Assembly (NCBI RefSeq): GCF_027923225.1
Contig: NZ_BSDI01000013.1
Coordinates: 258,371-322,370 of the forward strand
DNA length: 64,000 bases
Direction of reading: 5' to 3'
From: Phytohabitans aurantiacus
Lineage (GTDB): Bacteria; Actinomycetota; Actinomycetes; Mycobacteriales; Micromonosporaceae
Below the pieces are notes generated by a model. It was not told the DNA's origin. It ran no database searches and saw only the letters and a list, made by a program, of their open reading frames with translations. Within the stretch, counting starts at the first letter, position 1, and every line of letters starts with the position of its first letter. Both the position numbers and the translations under genes were made by a program. This document shows positions 16,542 through 24,186 of the stretch, one piece after another.

Positions 16542-17486
16542 ATGCTGCTCAGCCCGTACGACATCGAGGTGTTCGAGCGCTCCCGGCCGCGCCTTGAGGC
16601 GATCGCCTATCGCCTGCTGGGCTCGGCGAGCGACGCGGAGGATGTGGTCCAGGACACGTTCCTGCGCTGGCAGGCCGCCGATCGGGAGCGTGTCGAGGTC
16701 CCCGACGCGTGGCTGACGAAGGTGCTCACCAACCTGTGCCTCAACCAGCTCACCTCGGCGCGAGCCAGGCGCGAGACGTACGTGGGCATGTGGCTGCCCG
16801 AGCCCGTCCTCGCCGGAGACCGGATGCTCGGCCCGGTCGACACCGTCGAGCAGCGCGAATCGGTCTCCACCGCGGTGCTGACCCTCCTGGAGCGGCTTTC
16901 GGCCAACGAGCGCGTCGTCTACGTGCTGCGCGAGGCGTTCGGCTATTCGCACGGAGAGATCGCCGAGATCCTCGATCTCTCCGAGTCGAACTGCCAGCAG
17001 ATCTACCGGAGGGCCAAGCAGCACGTCGCCGCAGACCGGGCACGCGCGGAGGTCGACGAGGCAGCCGCCCGCAGGATCGTCGAGGAGTTTCTCGCCGCGG
17101 CCGTCAGCGGCCAGACCGAGCAACTGGTGAAGCTGTTGAGCGTCGACGCGATCAGTGTCGGTGACGGCGGCGGCAAGGTACGGGCGGTCGCGACGCCGAT
17201 CTCCGGTGCGGTGGCGGTGGCGAGGTTCCTGCGTGGCCTGTTCAAGCCCGCCGACGCCAAACGGGCCATGGTGGGCGGTAGCCCGACCTTCTACGCCAAC
17301 GTGGTCAACGGCGAGCCAGCGGTGGTGATCGTGGTGGATGACCGGGTCGTCGGCACCATGTCGCTGGAGGTGGTGTCCGGGGCCATCGCGGCGGTCCGCT
17401 TCCAGGCCAACCCCGACAAGCTTGGCCGCTTCACTCGCCAGTGGTTCGCATCCGAGCGCGGGGAGCCTGTCATCGACGCCTGGTGA
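16542..17486 (+). CDS. ECF41-family RNA polymerase sigma factor (SigJ-like)
   Basis: 314 residues. Sigma region 2 occupies about 10-80 (AYRLLGSASDAEDVVQDTFLRW) and region 4 about 105-165 (YSHGEIAEILDLSESNCQQIYRRAKQH). A SnoaL-like C-terminal extension of about 140 residues follows. The three motifs known for ECF41 are present: WLPEP at 84-88, DGGGK at 208-212 and NPDKL at 290-294. In this family the extension, not an anti-sigma factor, controls activity. The neighbouring gene is a flavin oxidoreductase, one of the classic ECF41 partner types. No clear Shine-Dalgarno precedes the ATG; translation may be coupled to ychF 9 bases upstream. Confidence 0.93.
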   Translation: MLLSPYDIEVFERSRPRLEAIAYRLLGSASDAEDVVQDTFLRWQAADRERVEVPDAWLTKVLTNLCLNQLTSARARRETYVGMWLPEPVLAGDRMLGPVDTVEQRESVSTAVLTLLERLSANERVVYVLREAFGYSHGEIAEILDLSESNCQQIYRRAKQHVAADRARAEVDEAAARRIVEEFLAAAVSGQTEQLVKLLSVDAISVGDGGGKVRAVATPISGAVAVARFLRGLFKPADAKRAMVGGSPTFYANVVNGEPAVVIVVDDRVVGTMSLEVVSGAIAAVRFQANPDKLGRFTRQWFASERGEPVIDAW

Positions 17487-17502
17487 TTCAGGTCACAGCC
17501 AG

Positions 17503-17561
17503 CTCCTGTCAGGAATCGTGTCGCTGCCCGGTTCAGGAGGCGACACACACCGAGACAGGAG
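17503..17561 (+). promoter_or_regulatory. 5'-leader inverted repeats covering the oxidoreductase ribosome site
   Basis: Two nested perfect inverted repeats occur. CTCCTGTC (17503-17510) pairs with GACAGGAG (17554-17561), and GTGTCGC (17518-17524) pairs with GCGACAC (17540-17546). The distal outer arm contains the AGGAG ribosome site, 7 bases before the ATG at 17569, so the folded leader would hide it. The region could also hold the ECF41 promoter: GGTCACA at about 17491 partly matches the TGTCACA -35 described for ECF41, but no good CGTC -10 is spaced correctly. Confidence 0.5.
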
Positions 17562-17568
17562 TGAGGCC

Positions 17569-18756
17569 ATGAAGCACCGCATCGTCGTCCTCGGGGCCGG
17601 GTATACCGGAGCGCTCACCGCCGGCCGTCTCGCCCGGCGGCTGCACCCCGACGACAGCGAGATCACCGTCGTCAACGCGGTTCCTGACTTCGTCGAGCGG
17701 GTCCGCATGCACCAGGTCGCGACCGGCCAGGAACTCAAGCACCGCCCGCTGACCGACATCTACGCGGGCACGGGAGTCGACGTCCGGCTGGCGCGGGTCA
17801 CCGCAGTCGACGTCGAACGCAAGACCGTCGCGCTCCTCGAAGAGCACGGCGCCGGCGAGATCGCCTACGACACCCTGGTCTACGCCCTCGGCAGCGCGGC
17901 CACCGACCACGGGGTGCCCGGCGCCACCGAGCACGCCTACGACATCGCCGGCAGGCAGTCGGCGCTCCGGCTGCGCGAGCGGCTGAACGAGCTCGCCGCG
18001 GGCGGGGCCGTGCTGGTCGTCGGCGGAGGACTCACGGGCATCGAGGCGGCTACGGAGATCGCCGAGTCCCGGCCCGACCTGCACGTCGCTATCGCCGCCC
18101 GCGGCGTCCTCGGCGACTGGCTCAGCGAGAAGGGCCGGCGGCACCTGCGCGGCGTCTTCGACCGGCTCGGCATCGCCGTGCAAGAGCACACCGACATCGC
18201 GCGGGTCGAGGCGACCGGCGTGGTCACCGGTGACGGCAAGACCATTCCAGCGCAGGTCACGGTGTGGACGGCGGGTTTCGCGGTACACCCCATCGCCGCC
18301 GCCACGACCCTGAAGGTCGCCGGCAACGGGCAGATCATCGTCGACGGCACGATGCGCTCGGTCTCGCATCCCGACGTGTACGCCGTGGGCGACGCCGGGC
18401 TCGCCGACGGGTCGGGTGGCAAGCCGCTGCGGATGTCGTGCGCCTCGGGGATCCCGATGGCCATGCGGGCGGCAGATGCCATCGCCGCGCGCCTGACCGG
18501 CCAGAAGCTCCCCGAGGGCCAGATCGGGTACTCCCAGCAGTGCATCAGCCTCGGTCGCCGGGATGGCCTCATCCAGTTCGTGACCGCCGACGACCAACCG
18601 AAGCCGTCTGTCCTCATGGGAAAGATGGCGGCCCGGTACAAGGAGTTGATCTGCAAGAGCGCGGCCTGGAGCATCGACCACCCGACGCTGCTGGCCCCCA
18701 CCCGCCGCCGGCACCTCTCGGCGGCGGGCGTCGAGAACCCGGTGGCCACCTCGTGA
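17569..18756 (+). CDS. NDH-2-like FAD/NAD(P) oxidoreductase, ECF41 partner
   Basis: 395 residues. The first dinucleotide-binding motif is VVLGAGYTGALTA (residues 5-18) and the second VVGGGLTGIEAATEIAE (about 147). The FAD-contacting segment AVGDAG lies near 285. This layout matches the pyridine nucleotide-disulfide oxidoreductase family that includes type II NADH dehydrogenases. The C-terminus lacks an obvious amphipathic membrane anchor, so it may be soluble. The ATG at 17569 has the ribosome site AGGAG. Its position directly after an ECF41 sigma gene suggests it is that factor's main target; the substrate acceptor is unknown. Confidence 0.88.
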   Translation: MKHRIVVLGAGYTGALTAGRLARRLHPDDSEITVVNAVPDFVERVRMHQVATGQELKHRPLTDIYAGTGVDVRLARVTAVDVERKTVALLEEHGAGEIAYDTLVYALGSAATDHGVPGATEHAYDIAGRQSALRLRERLNELAAGGAVLVVGGGLTGIEAATEIAESRPDLHVAIAARGVLGDWLSEKGRRHLRGVFDRLGIAVQEHTDIARVEATGVVTGDGKTIPAQVTVWTAGFAVHPIAAATTLKVAGNGQIIVDGTMRSVSHPDVYAVGDAGLADGSGGKPLRMSCASGIPMAMRAADAIAARLTGQKLPEGQIGYSQQCISLGRRDGLIQFVTADDQPKPSVLMGKMAARYKELICKSAAWSIDHPTLLAPTRRRHLSAAGVENPVATS

Positions 18757-18776
18757 CGGCAGGACCACATCGGTGG

Positions 18777-18805
18777 CACAGCATAACGCGTTGCGTTATG
18801 CTGTG
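18777..18805 (+). promoter_or_regulatory. higBA operator: 13-bp perfect inverted repeat over the -10
   Basis: CACAGCATAACGC (18777-18789) and its exact complement GCGTTATGCTGTG (18793-18805) are separated by GTT. The right arm contains TATGCT (18797-18802), a -10 match ending six bases before the toxin GTG at 18809. Binding of the antitoxin here would directly block transcription, the usual toxin-antitoxin autoregulation. Confidence 0.75.
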
Positions 18806-18808
18806 TGG

Positions 18809-19090
18809 GTGATCAGGTCGTTCGGGGATACCGTGACCGAGCGGCTCTGGGCACGTGAGCGGGTCAGGGAGATCGATCCGCGCATCCACCGTGTAGCGCT
18901 CCGGAAGCTGGTGATGTTGGACGCTGCTGCGGTGCTCGACGACCTGCGGGTGCCGCCAGGCAACCGCCTGGAGGCTCTCAGGGCAGACCGGGGCGGCCAG
19001 CACAGCATTCGCATCAACCAGCAGTGGCGGATCTGCTTCGTCTGGACCGCTGCCGGCCCTGAGCGCGTCGAGATCGTGGACTATCACTAG
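18809..19090 (+). CDS. higB: HigB/RelE-family mRNA-interferase toxin
   Basis: 93 residues from GTG 18809. A reading from 18773 would start inside the operator and is less likely. The family core is clear: a conserved ALRKLVMLDAAAVLDDL helix, then VPPGNRLEALRADRGGQHSIRINQQWRICFVW and the C-terminal DYH. These are the RNA-binding and catalytic elements of HigB-type ribosome-dependent endoribonucleases. Toxin before antitoxin is the HigBA order. No Shine-Dalgarno precedes the GTG; a -10 six bases upstream suggests a leaderless message. The antitoxin gene follows after 8 bases. Confidence 0.9.
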   Translation: MIRSFGDTVTERLWARERVREIDPRIHRVALRKLVMLDAAAVLDDLRVPPGNRLEALRADRGGQHSIRINQQWRICFVWTAAGPERVEIVDYH

Positions 19091-19098
19091 GGGGGCAG

Positions 19099-19392
19099 AT
19101 GGACAAGATCAGTCCGATCCACCCGGGCGAGGTGCTTCTGGAGGAGTTCATCGAGCCGCTGGGCGTGACGCAGCACAAGGTCGCGGTCGCGATCGGCGTG
19201 CCGCCGCGGAGGATCAACGAGATCGTGCACGGCAAGCGGCGTGTCACGGCTGACACCGCACTGCGGCTGGCCCGGTACTTCGGTACGACGGACCTGTTCT
19301 GGCTGAACCTGCAGATCCGCTTCGACCTCGAGATGGAGCGGGATCACCTCGGATCGTCGTTGGAGGCGATACGGCCGCTCGAGGCGGTCTGA
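19099..19392 (+). CDS. higA: HigA/VapI-family antitoxin, XRE helix-turn-helix
   Basis: 97 residues. The typical start PIHPGEVLLEEFIEPLGVTQ leads into a helix-turn-helix (QHKVAVAIGVPPRRINEIVHGKR, about 25-47). ALRLARYFGTTDLFWLNLQ and a helical tail follow, the conserved VapI arrangement. It neutralises HigB and should bind the palindrome upstream of higB. A GGGGGG ribosome site sits just before the ATG. It ends 6 bases from the stop of a convergent gene. Confidence 0.92.
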   Translation: MDKISPIHPGEVLLEEFIEPLGVTQHKVAVAIGVPPRRINEIVHGKRRVTADTALRLARYFGTTDLFWLNLQIRFDLEMERDHLGSSLEAIRPLEAV

Positions 19393-19398
19393 GGGCGG

Positions 19399-19860
19399 CT
19401 ATTCGGCGCCGGTGACCTTGCGGTAGGCATCTTCGATGCGGGCGGCGAGCGTGACCTCGCCCTCGGTGATCACGTCGCCTTCCCGGGGGCTCACCCGGAT
19501 CTGGGTGCGCCCGTCGAGCCGCCGGATCTCCGGACGGATGTGCAACGCATCGGCGACGACCTTGATACGCTCAGTGAGCGCAGCGTGTTGGGCGTCATCG
19601 AGGACCAGGGTGCGCTTGATCTGGCGACCCTCGCGAGCCCAACCACCAAGTAGGGTCAGCGCGTCGCTGAGATAGTCGCGGTCTGCCCTGCTGCCCCACA
19701 GAGCACGCATGCGCCACACCTCCCAGGCGTCGTTGCCGGCTTGTGGCCAAATCGTCGCCATCTCGTCATCGTTCGGTGTCCACCAGTCTTGCCGCTGACC
19801 GGCTGGTGTGTCCACGCCCACAATTCCGTCTTCTGGTGTCCTACAGGACGGCTCCGGCAC
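19399..19860 (-). CDS. Pterin-4a-carbinolamine dehydratase-like protein lacking catalytic histidines
   Basis: 153 residues. The C-terminal 80 residues follow the pattern of pterin-4-alpha-carbinolamine dehydratase (PCD): GWAREGRQIKRTLVLDD, a helix with VADALHIRPEIRR, a strand, and TEGEVTLAARIEDAY. The catalytic His-His-Pro motif of PCD reads His-Ile-Arg-Pro. The downstream TTH...GGLT region is SPREGDVIT. The protein is therefore unlikely to dehydrate pterins and may keep the dimerisation-cofactor side of the fold. The N-terminal 70 residues are Trp-rich (DWW, WEVWRMRALW) and unfamiliar. An internal ATG (MATIW, residue 35) is an alternative start. It converges on higA. Confidence 0.55.
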   Translation of the reverse strand: MPEPSCRTPEDGIVGVDTPAGQRQDWWTPNDDEMATIWPQAGNDAWEVWRMRALWGSRADRDYLSDALTLLGGWAREGRQIKRTLVLDDAQHAALTERIKVVADALHIRPEIRRLDGRTQIRVSPREGDVITEGEVTLAARIEDAYRKVTGAE

Positions 19861-19895
19861 CCAAATTTCGTTCTGATCTGGAAGGCTGGTCGGCC

Positions 19896-20321
19896 GTGCA
19901 GACCGAACGGACGAACCAAAGGATCATCGTCGGCGCCGCGATCATCGTAAATGGGCGCGTACTGGGGTGTGCCAGGTCCGATCCGCCCGAGGTAGCTGGA
20001 ATGTGGGAGTTTCCGGGCGGCAAGGTGGAAACCGGCGAGTCGGATGTCGAGGCGCTCGTGCGCGAGTGTGAGGAAGAACTCGGCGTGCGAGTGACGGTGG
20101 GCGAGCGGGTCGGCAGCGACGTCCTCCTCGCGCACGGGCGGGCGGTGCTTCGGGTGTACGCCGCGCGGCTGGTCGGCGATGCCCAGCCGCAGGCGCTCGA
20201 ACACGCCGAGTTGCGCTGGCTCGGCCCGGACGAGCTGGACTCCGTGGCCTGGCTGCCAGCCGACGCGCCGATCGTCAAAGCACTTCACCCCCTCTTGCTT
20301 GACCTTTCACGCTCGGCCTGA
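19896..20321 (+). CDS. Nudix hydrolase, MutT-like
   Basis: 141 residues from GTG 19896. The Nudix box is complete from about residue 38: GGKVETGESDVEALVRECEE then ELGV, matching GX5EX7REUXEEXGU. The N-terminus IIVGAAIIVNGRVLGCAR and the WEFPGGK entry fit MutT/8-oxo-dGTP diphosphatases, which clean oxidised nucleotides from the pool. The exact substrate cannot be told from sequence. It ends overlapping a convergent secreted glucanase gene by 15 bases. Confidence 0.88.
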   Translation: MQTERTNQRIIVGAAIIVNGRVLGCARSDPPEVAGMWEFPGGKVETGESDVEALVRECEEELGVRVTVGERVGSDVLLAHGRAVLRVYAARLVGDAQPQALEHAELRWLGPDELDSVAWLPADAPIVKALHPLLLDLSRSA

Positions 20322-21098
20322 AACCGACTGGATCCTCGTCGAGAAGCCGTGTGAGGCCAGGCCATCGCCGTCCCGCCACAGCTCGAACCCGGCCTCGACG
20401 CCGCTCAGGTACCACCAGTCCCGGATGTACCCGCGGCTCACGGCGTCGCGGGTGAACGCCCGCAGGTCAAGGTCGCGCACCGACGACGTGGGGCTGGTGC
20501 GCACGTACACGACGTGGTTCCAGTCCCAGTTGGCGTACGAGACGTCCCAGGTCGCCCCGGCGATCGGCACCGAGCGTGCGACAACTGTGCCCTTCGGGCG
20601 GGCACCCATCGTGTGGTCGAGCCAGATCATCAGTTCGGCGCCGTCCGGGCTGCGGTTGGCGTCTTCGGTGGTGTGGAACCAGAGGTCGTACGCCGCGTTC
20701 CACTGGCCGGGCGCGTTGTTGCCGCTGAAGCTCCAGTTGCTCGTCGCGGTGCGCAGGTGTGACACCTGTGCCGGCAGTTCGCTCTTCGCCGTGCAGTCGC
20801 CCCAGTGGCAACCGGCGTAGATGGCCGGGTACGCCGCGACGTTGTCACCGTTGTCGTGGTCCGAGCGGACCACCTGGAACGCACCGGTGCCCGGGTCGAC
20901 GTCGAGGCACTGCGTGGATTCGGCGCCCCAGACGTTCGACATCACGGCGTACCGGCTGTCGTCGGCCCGCACGGTGCCCTGGCAGAGCTGTGTGGGCTCG
21001 GCGGAGTCGGAAGGGGCGGCGGTTATTCCGTACGTGGCGGCGAGCCCACCGAGCGCGACGAGCACGCTGAGGGCCGTGAGCAGACGAGCGCGCTTCAT
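20307..21098 (-). CDS. Secreted GH12-family endo-beta-glucanase
   Basis: 263 residues from ATG 21098, with ribosome site GGGAG nine bases upstream. The signal peptide is MKRARLLTALSVLVALGGLA, followed by ATYGITAAPSDSA; then the mature enzyme. Glycoside hydrolase family 12 motifs are seen: AAYDLWF, AELMIWLDH (nucleophile Glu) and GVEAGFELWRDG (acid/base Glu). Four Cys, in CQG, QCLD, GCHW and DCTA, probably form disulfides. The enzyme should cleave beta-1,4-glucan or xyloglucan outside the cell. No carbohydrate-binding module is attached. Confidence 0.9.
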   Translation of the reverse strand: MKRARLLTALSVLVALGGLAATYGITAAPSDSAEPTQLCQGTVRADDSRYAVMSNVWGAESTQCLDVDPGTGAFQVVRSDHDNGDNVAAYPAIYAGCHWGDCTAKSELPAQVSHLRTATSNWSFSGNNAPGQWNAAYDLWFHTTEDANRSPDGAELMIWLDHTMGARPKGTVVARSVPIAGATWDVSYANWDWNHVVYVRTSPTSSVRDLDLRAFTRDAVSRGYIRDWWYLSGVEAGFELWRDGDGLASHGFSTRIQSVSGRA

Positions 21099-21217
21099 GA
21101 CGAAGCTCCCTAGCGCGGGTGCGCCGCACGCGGCGACGCACCGGGGCGCGGGTGCGCTGCCACTTCGCGTACCCGCCCGGAATCGGCTCCGGGGGGATGA
21201 TACTCGTCGATAAAACA
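21099..21217. other. Short gap upstream of the GH12 gene
   Basis: Contains the GH12 ribosome site at the left. I see no recognisable regulator site; the region is otherwise plain GC-rich sequence up to the sdh terminator. Confidence 0.4.
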
Positions 21218-21248
21218 AGCGCGCGCCCCCTGGTAGGGGGCGCGCGCT
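21218..21248 (-). terminator. Rho-independent-type terminator of sdhCAB
   Basis: AGCGCGCGCCCCCT (21218-21231) and its exact complement (21235-21248) make a 14-bp stem with a three-base loop. In the minus direction it begins 12 bases after the sdhB stop and is followed by TTGTTTTATC. The T-rich tail supports termination of the sdh operon. Confidence 0.85.
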
Positions 21249-21260
21249 GAGAATTTTTGG

Positions 21261-22268
21261 TTACTTGTCCCGGTCGGGGTGGGCGTAGTTGAGGCCCTCC
21301 GGCGGCAGCGGGAAGGTCACGTCATCACCGAACGGCGACGGGCCGCCCGCGCGGTCGAACGTGATCTCGGAGATCGGCAGCTTGCCGTCGTCGCCCACCG
21401 GCGCGACCTGCGGCGCCGGCACCTCACGGTGCCAGTTCACGCCACTCTTGTGCTCGGCACCGTGGCCGTCGGCCTGCGGAAGACCACTCATACCCAGCCC
21501 GTCACCCTCGCTCAGCTGATCACGACGGAAGATCTTGCGTCCCAACCACACGATCGGATCGTACCGGCGGTCGACGACGCGCTCCTTCATGGGGATGATC
21601 GCGTTGTCCGTGATCGTGATGTGCTCGGGGCAGACCTCGGTGCAGCACTTGGTGATGTTGCAGTACCCGAGGCCCATGGACGCCTGCGCGTAGTCCTTGC
21701 GGTCGGTCTTGGCGTCCAGCGGGTGCATGTCGAGCTCGGCGGCCCGGATGAAGTACCGCGGACCCGAGAACGCCTTCTTGTTCTCCTCGTGGTCACGCAC
21801 CACGTGGCAGACGTTCTGGCACAGGAAGCACTCGATGCACTTGCGGAACTCCTGCGAGCGCTCCACGTCGACCTGCTGCATCCGGTACTCGCCCGGCGCG
21901 AGATCCTCCGGCGGCGCGAAGGCGGGCGTCTCGCGTGCCTTCTGGTAGTTGAAGTTCACGTCGGTGACCAGGTCGCGGATGACCGGGAACGTGCGCAGCG
22001 GCGTGACGGTGACCGTCTCGCTCTCCTCGAACGTGGACATCCGCGTCATGCAGCCGAGGCGGGGCATGCCGTTGATCTCCATCGAGCAGGAGCCGCACTT
22101 GCCGGCCTTGCAGTTCCACCGGCAGGCGAGATCGGGCGTCTCGGTGGCCTGGAGCCGGTGGATGATGTCGAGGACGACTTCGCCCTCGTTGACCTCCACC
22201 TGGTAGTCCTGCAGGTCGCCGCCGGTCTCGTCGCCCCGCCAGACCCGGAAGTGACGCTTCGCGCCCAT
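21261..22268 (-). CDS. sdhB: Succinate dehydrogenase/fumarate reductase iron-sulfur subunit
   Basis: 335 residues. The [2Fe-2S] ligands lie in CRWNCKAGKCGSC (about 50-62). The two other clusters are bound by CIECFLCQNVCHV (about 143-155) and CNITKCCTEVCPEH (about 200). It carries electrons from SdhA to the membrane quinone site. A poorly conserved C-terminal extension of about 80 residues follows the last cluster. The gene overlaps the sdhA stop by one base (TAATG), so translation is coupled. The set resembles mycobacterial Sdh1 (Rv0247c-Rv0249c). Confidence 0.95.
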   Translation of the reverse strand: MGAKRHFRVWRGDETGGDLQDYQVEVNEGEVVLDIIHRLQATETPDLACRWNCKAGKCGSCSMEINGMPRLGCMTRMSTFEESETVTVTPLRTFPVIRDLVTDVNFNYQKARETPAFAPPEDLAPGEYRMQQVDVERSQEFRKCIECFLCQNVCHVVRDHEENKKAFSGPRYFIRAAELDMHPLDAKTDRKDYAQASMGLGYCNITKCCTEVCPEHITITDNAIIPMKERVVDRRYDPIVWLGRKIFRRDQLSEGDGLGMSGLPQADGHGAEHKSGVNWHREVPAPQVAPVGDDGKLPISEITFDRAGGPSPFGDDVTFPLPPEGLNYAHPDRDK

Positions 22269-24175
22269 TACTTAGCCTCCTCAGCCAGCGCGTCGAACTC
22301 GGCGAGCTCTTCGTCGGTCAGGTACTTGGCCAGCTCGGCCCGGTCGAAGAGCTGGATCAGCTCCGCGCGCATCCGCGGCACCGGCTTGTGCTCCAGCCGC
22401 ACCTTGTCGCCGTCGAGGGAGCAGACCAGGTTGACCCGGCGCCAATCCGGACGCATCGTGGGGAAGTCTTCGCGGGTGTGACCGCCACGCGACTCCTCAC
22501 GCTCCAGCGCCGCCTTGGCCGTGCACTCCGACACCACGAGCATGTTGCGCAGGTCGAGCGCCAGATGCCAACCGGGGTTGTACTTGCGGCCGCCGGTCGC
22601 GCTCACCTTCGCCACCCGGTCGCGCAGCTCGGCGAGGCGGACCAGCGAGTCTTCGAGCTCGCCCTTGCGGCGGATGATGCCGACGAGGTCGCCCATGACC
22701 GTCTGTAGCTCCTGCTGGAGCGTGTACGGGTTCTCCCCGCCGTCGCGCTCCAGCGGGGCCAGGGCGGTCTCCACAGCGGTTTCGAGGTCGCGCGTCGACA
22801 CCTTCGGCCGTGCGGTCAGCGCGTCGGCGTACGACGCCGCGTGCTCGCCCGCCCGCTTGCCGAAGACGAGCAGGTCGCTCAGCGAGTTGCCGCCCAGCCG
22901 GTTGGAGCCGTGCATGCCGCCGGACACCTCGCCGGCCGCGAACAGGCCCTGCACGGTGCCCGCCGCCGCGGCCGTGTCGGGGTCGACCTCGACGCCGCCC
23001 ATCACGTAGTGGCAGGTCGGACCGACCTCCATCGCCTGTTTCGTGATGTCGACGTCGGCCAGCTCCTTGAACTGGTGGTACATCGAGGGCAGCCGCTTGC
23101 GGATGACGTCGGCGGACATGCGGGTGGACACGTCCAGGAAGACGCCGCCAGCGGGGGAGCCGCGACCGGCCTTGACCTCGGAGTTGATGGCCCGGGCCAC
23201 CTCGTCACGGGGCAGCAGCTCCGGTGGGCGCCGGTTGTTGTCGGGGTCGGTGTACCAGCGGTCCGCCTCTTCCTCGGTCTCCGCGTACTGCTTGCGGAAG
23301 ACGTCGGGCACGTAGTCGAACATGAACCGCTTGCCCGTGGAGTTCTTCAGCACGCCACCGTCACCGCGCACCGACTCGGTGACCAGGATGCCCTTGACCG
23401 AGGGCGGCCAGACCATGCCGGTCGGGTGGAACTGCAGGAACTCCATGTTGATGAGCGTCGCGCCGGACCGCAGCGCGAGCGCGTGCCCGTCGCCGGTGTA
23501 CTCCCAGGAGTTCGACGTCACCTTGTACGACTTGCCGACGCCGCCGGTGGCCAGCACGATCGCGGGCGCCTCGAAGAGTACGAACTCGCCGGACTCCCGG
23601 TAATAGCCGAACGCGCCGGCGACCTTGTTTCCGTCGAGCAGCAGCTCGGTGATCGTGGTTTCCTGGAAGACCCGGATGCGGGCCTCGTAGTCGCCGAACT
23701 CGCGCTTGTCTTCCTGCTGCAGCGAGACGATCTTCTGCTGCAGCGTGCGGATCAGCTCCAGGCCCGTGCGGTCGCCGACGTGCGCCAGCCGCGGGTACTC
23801 GTGGCCGCCGAAGTTGCGCTGCGAGATCTTGCCGTCCTTGGTGCGGTCGAACAGCGCGCCGTACGTCTCCAGCTCCCAGATCCGGCTGGGCGACTCCTTG
23901 GCGTGCAGCTCGGCCATCCGGAAGTTGTTGAGGAACTTCCCGCCGCGCATGGTGTCGCGGTAGTGCACCATCCAATTGTCTCGGCTATTGACGTTGCCCA
24001 TCGCGGCGGCCGCGCCGCCCTCGGCCATGACGGTGTGCGCCTTGCCGAAGAGCGACTTGGAGATGATCGCGGTCTTCTTACCCGCGAGTCGAGCCTCGAT
24101 CGCGGCACGCAGGCCGGCACCGCCGGCGCCGATGACGACGACGTCGTAGTGGTGTCGTTCGATTCGGGTAGCCAT
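22268..24175 (-). CDS. sdhA: Succinate dehydrogenase flavoprotein subunit
   Basis: 635 residues from ATG 24175. The FAD-binding motif VVIGAGGAGLRAAIEA is at residues 13-28. AHTVMAEGG contains His47, expected to bind FAD covalently. Substrate-site segments such as EFLQFHPTGM, RGDGGVL and GLFAAGEVSGGMHGSNRLGGNSL are intact. It oxidises succinate to fumarate in the TCA cycle at the inner face of the membrane. A reading frame continues upstream through the membrane-anchor gene but is not SdhA-like. It lies 11 bases after the anchor gene. Confidence 0.96.
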   Translation of the reverse strand: MATRIERHHYDVVVIGAGGAGLRAAIEARLAGKKTAIISKSLFGKAHTVMAEGGAAAAMGNVNSRDNWMVHYRDTMRGGKFLNNFRMAELHAKESPSRIWELETYGALFDRTKDGKISQRNFGGHEYPRLAHVGDRTGLELIRTLQQKIVSLQQEDKREFGDYEARIRVFQETTITELLLDGNKVAGAFGYYRESGEFVLFEAPAIVLATGGVGKSYKVTSNSWEYTGDGHALALRSGATLINMEFLQFHPTGMVWPPSVKGILVTESVRGDGGVLKNSTGKRFMFDYVPDVFRKQYAETEEEADRWYTDPDNNRRPPELLPRDEVARAINSEVKAGRGSPAGGVFLDVSTRMSADVIRKRLPSMYHQFKELADVDITKQAMEVGPTCHYVMGGVEVDPDTAAAAGTVQGLFAAGEVSGGMHGSNRLGGNSLSDLLVFGKRAGEHAASYADALTARPKVSTRDLETAVETALAPLERDGGENPYTLQQELQTVMGDLVGIIRRKGELEDSLVRLAELRDRVAKVSATGGRKYNPGWHLALDLRNMLVVSECTAKAALEREESRGGHTREDFPTMRPDWRRVNLVCSLDGDKVRLEHKPVPRMRAELIQLFDRAELAKYLTDEELAEFDALAEEAK

Positions 24176-24186
24176 ATTCAGTGCCC

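Noticed and set aside
17487..17568. Definite ECF41 promoter before the oxidoreductase
   Set aside because: GGTCACA resembles the described -35, but no CGTC -10 lies at the required spacing, so it is noted only as possible.
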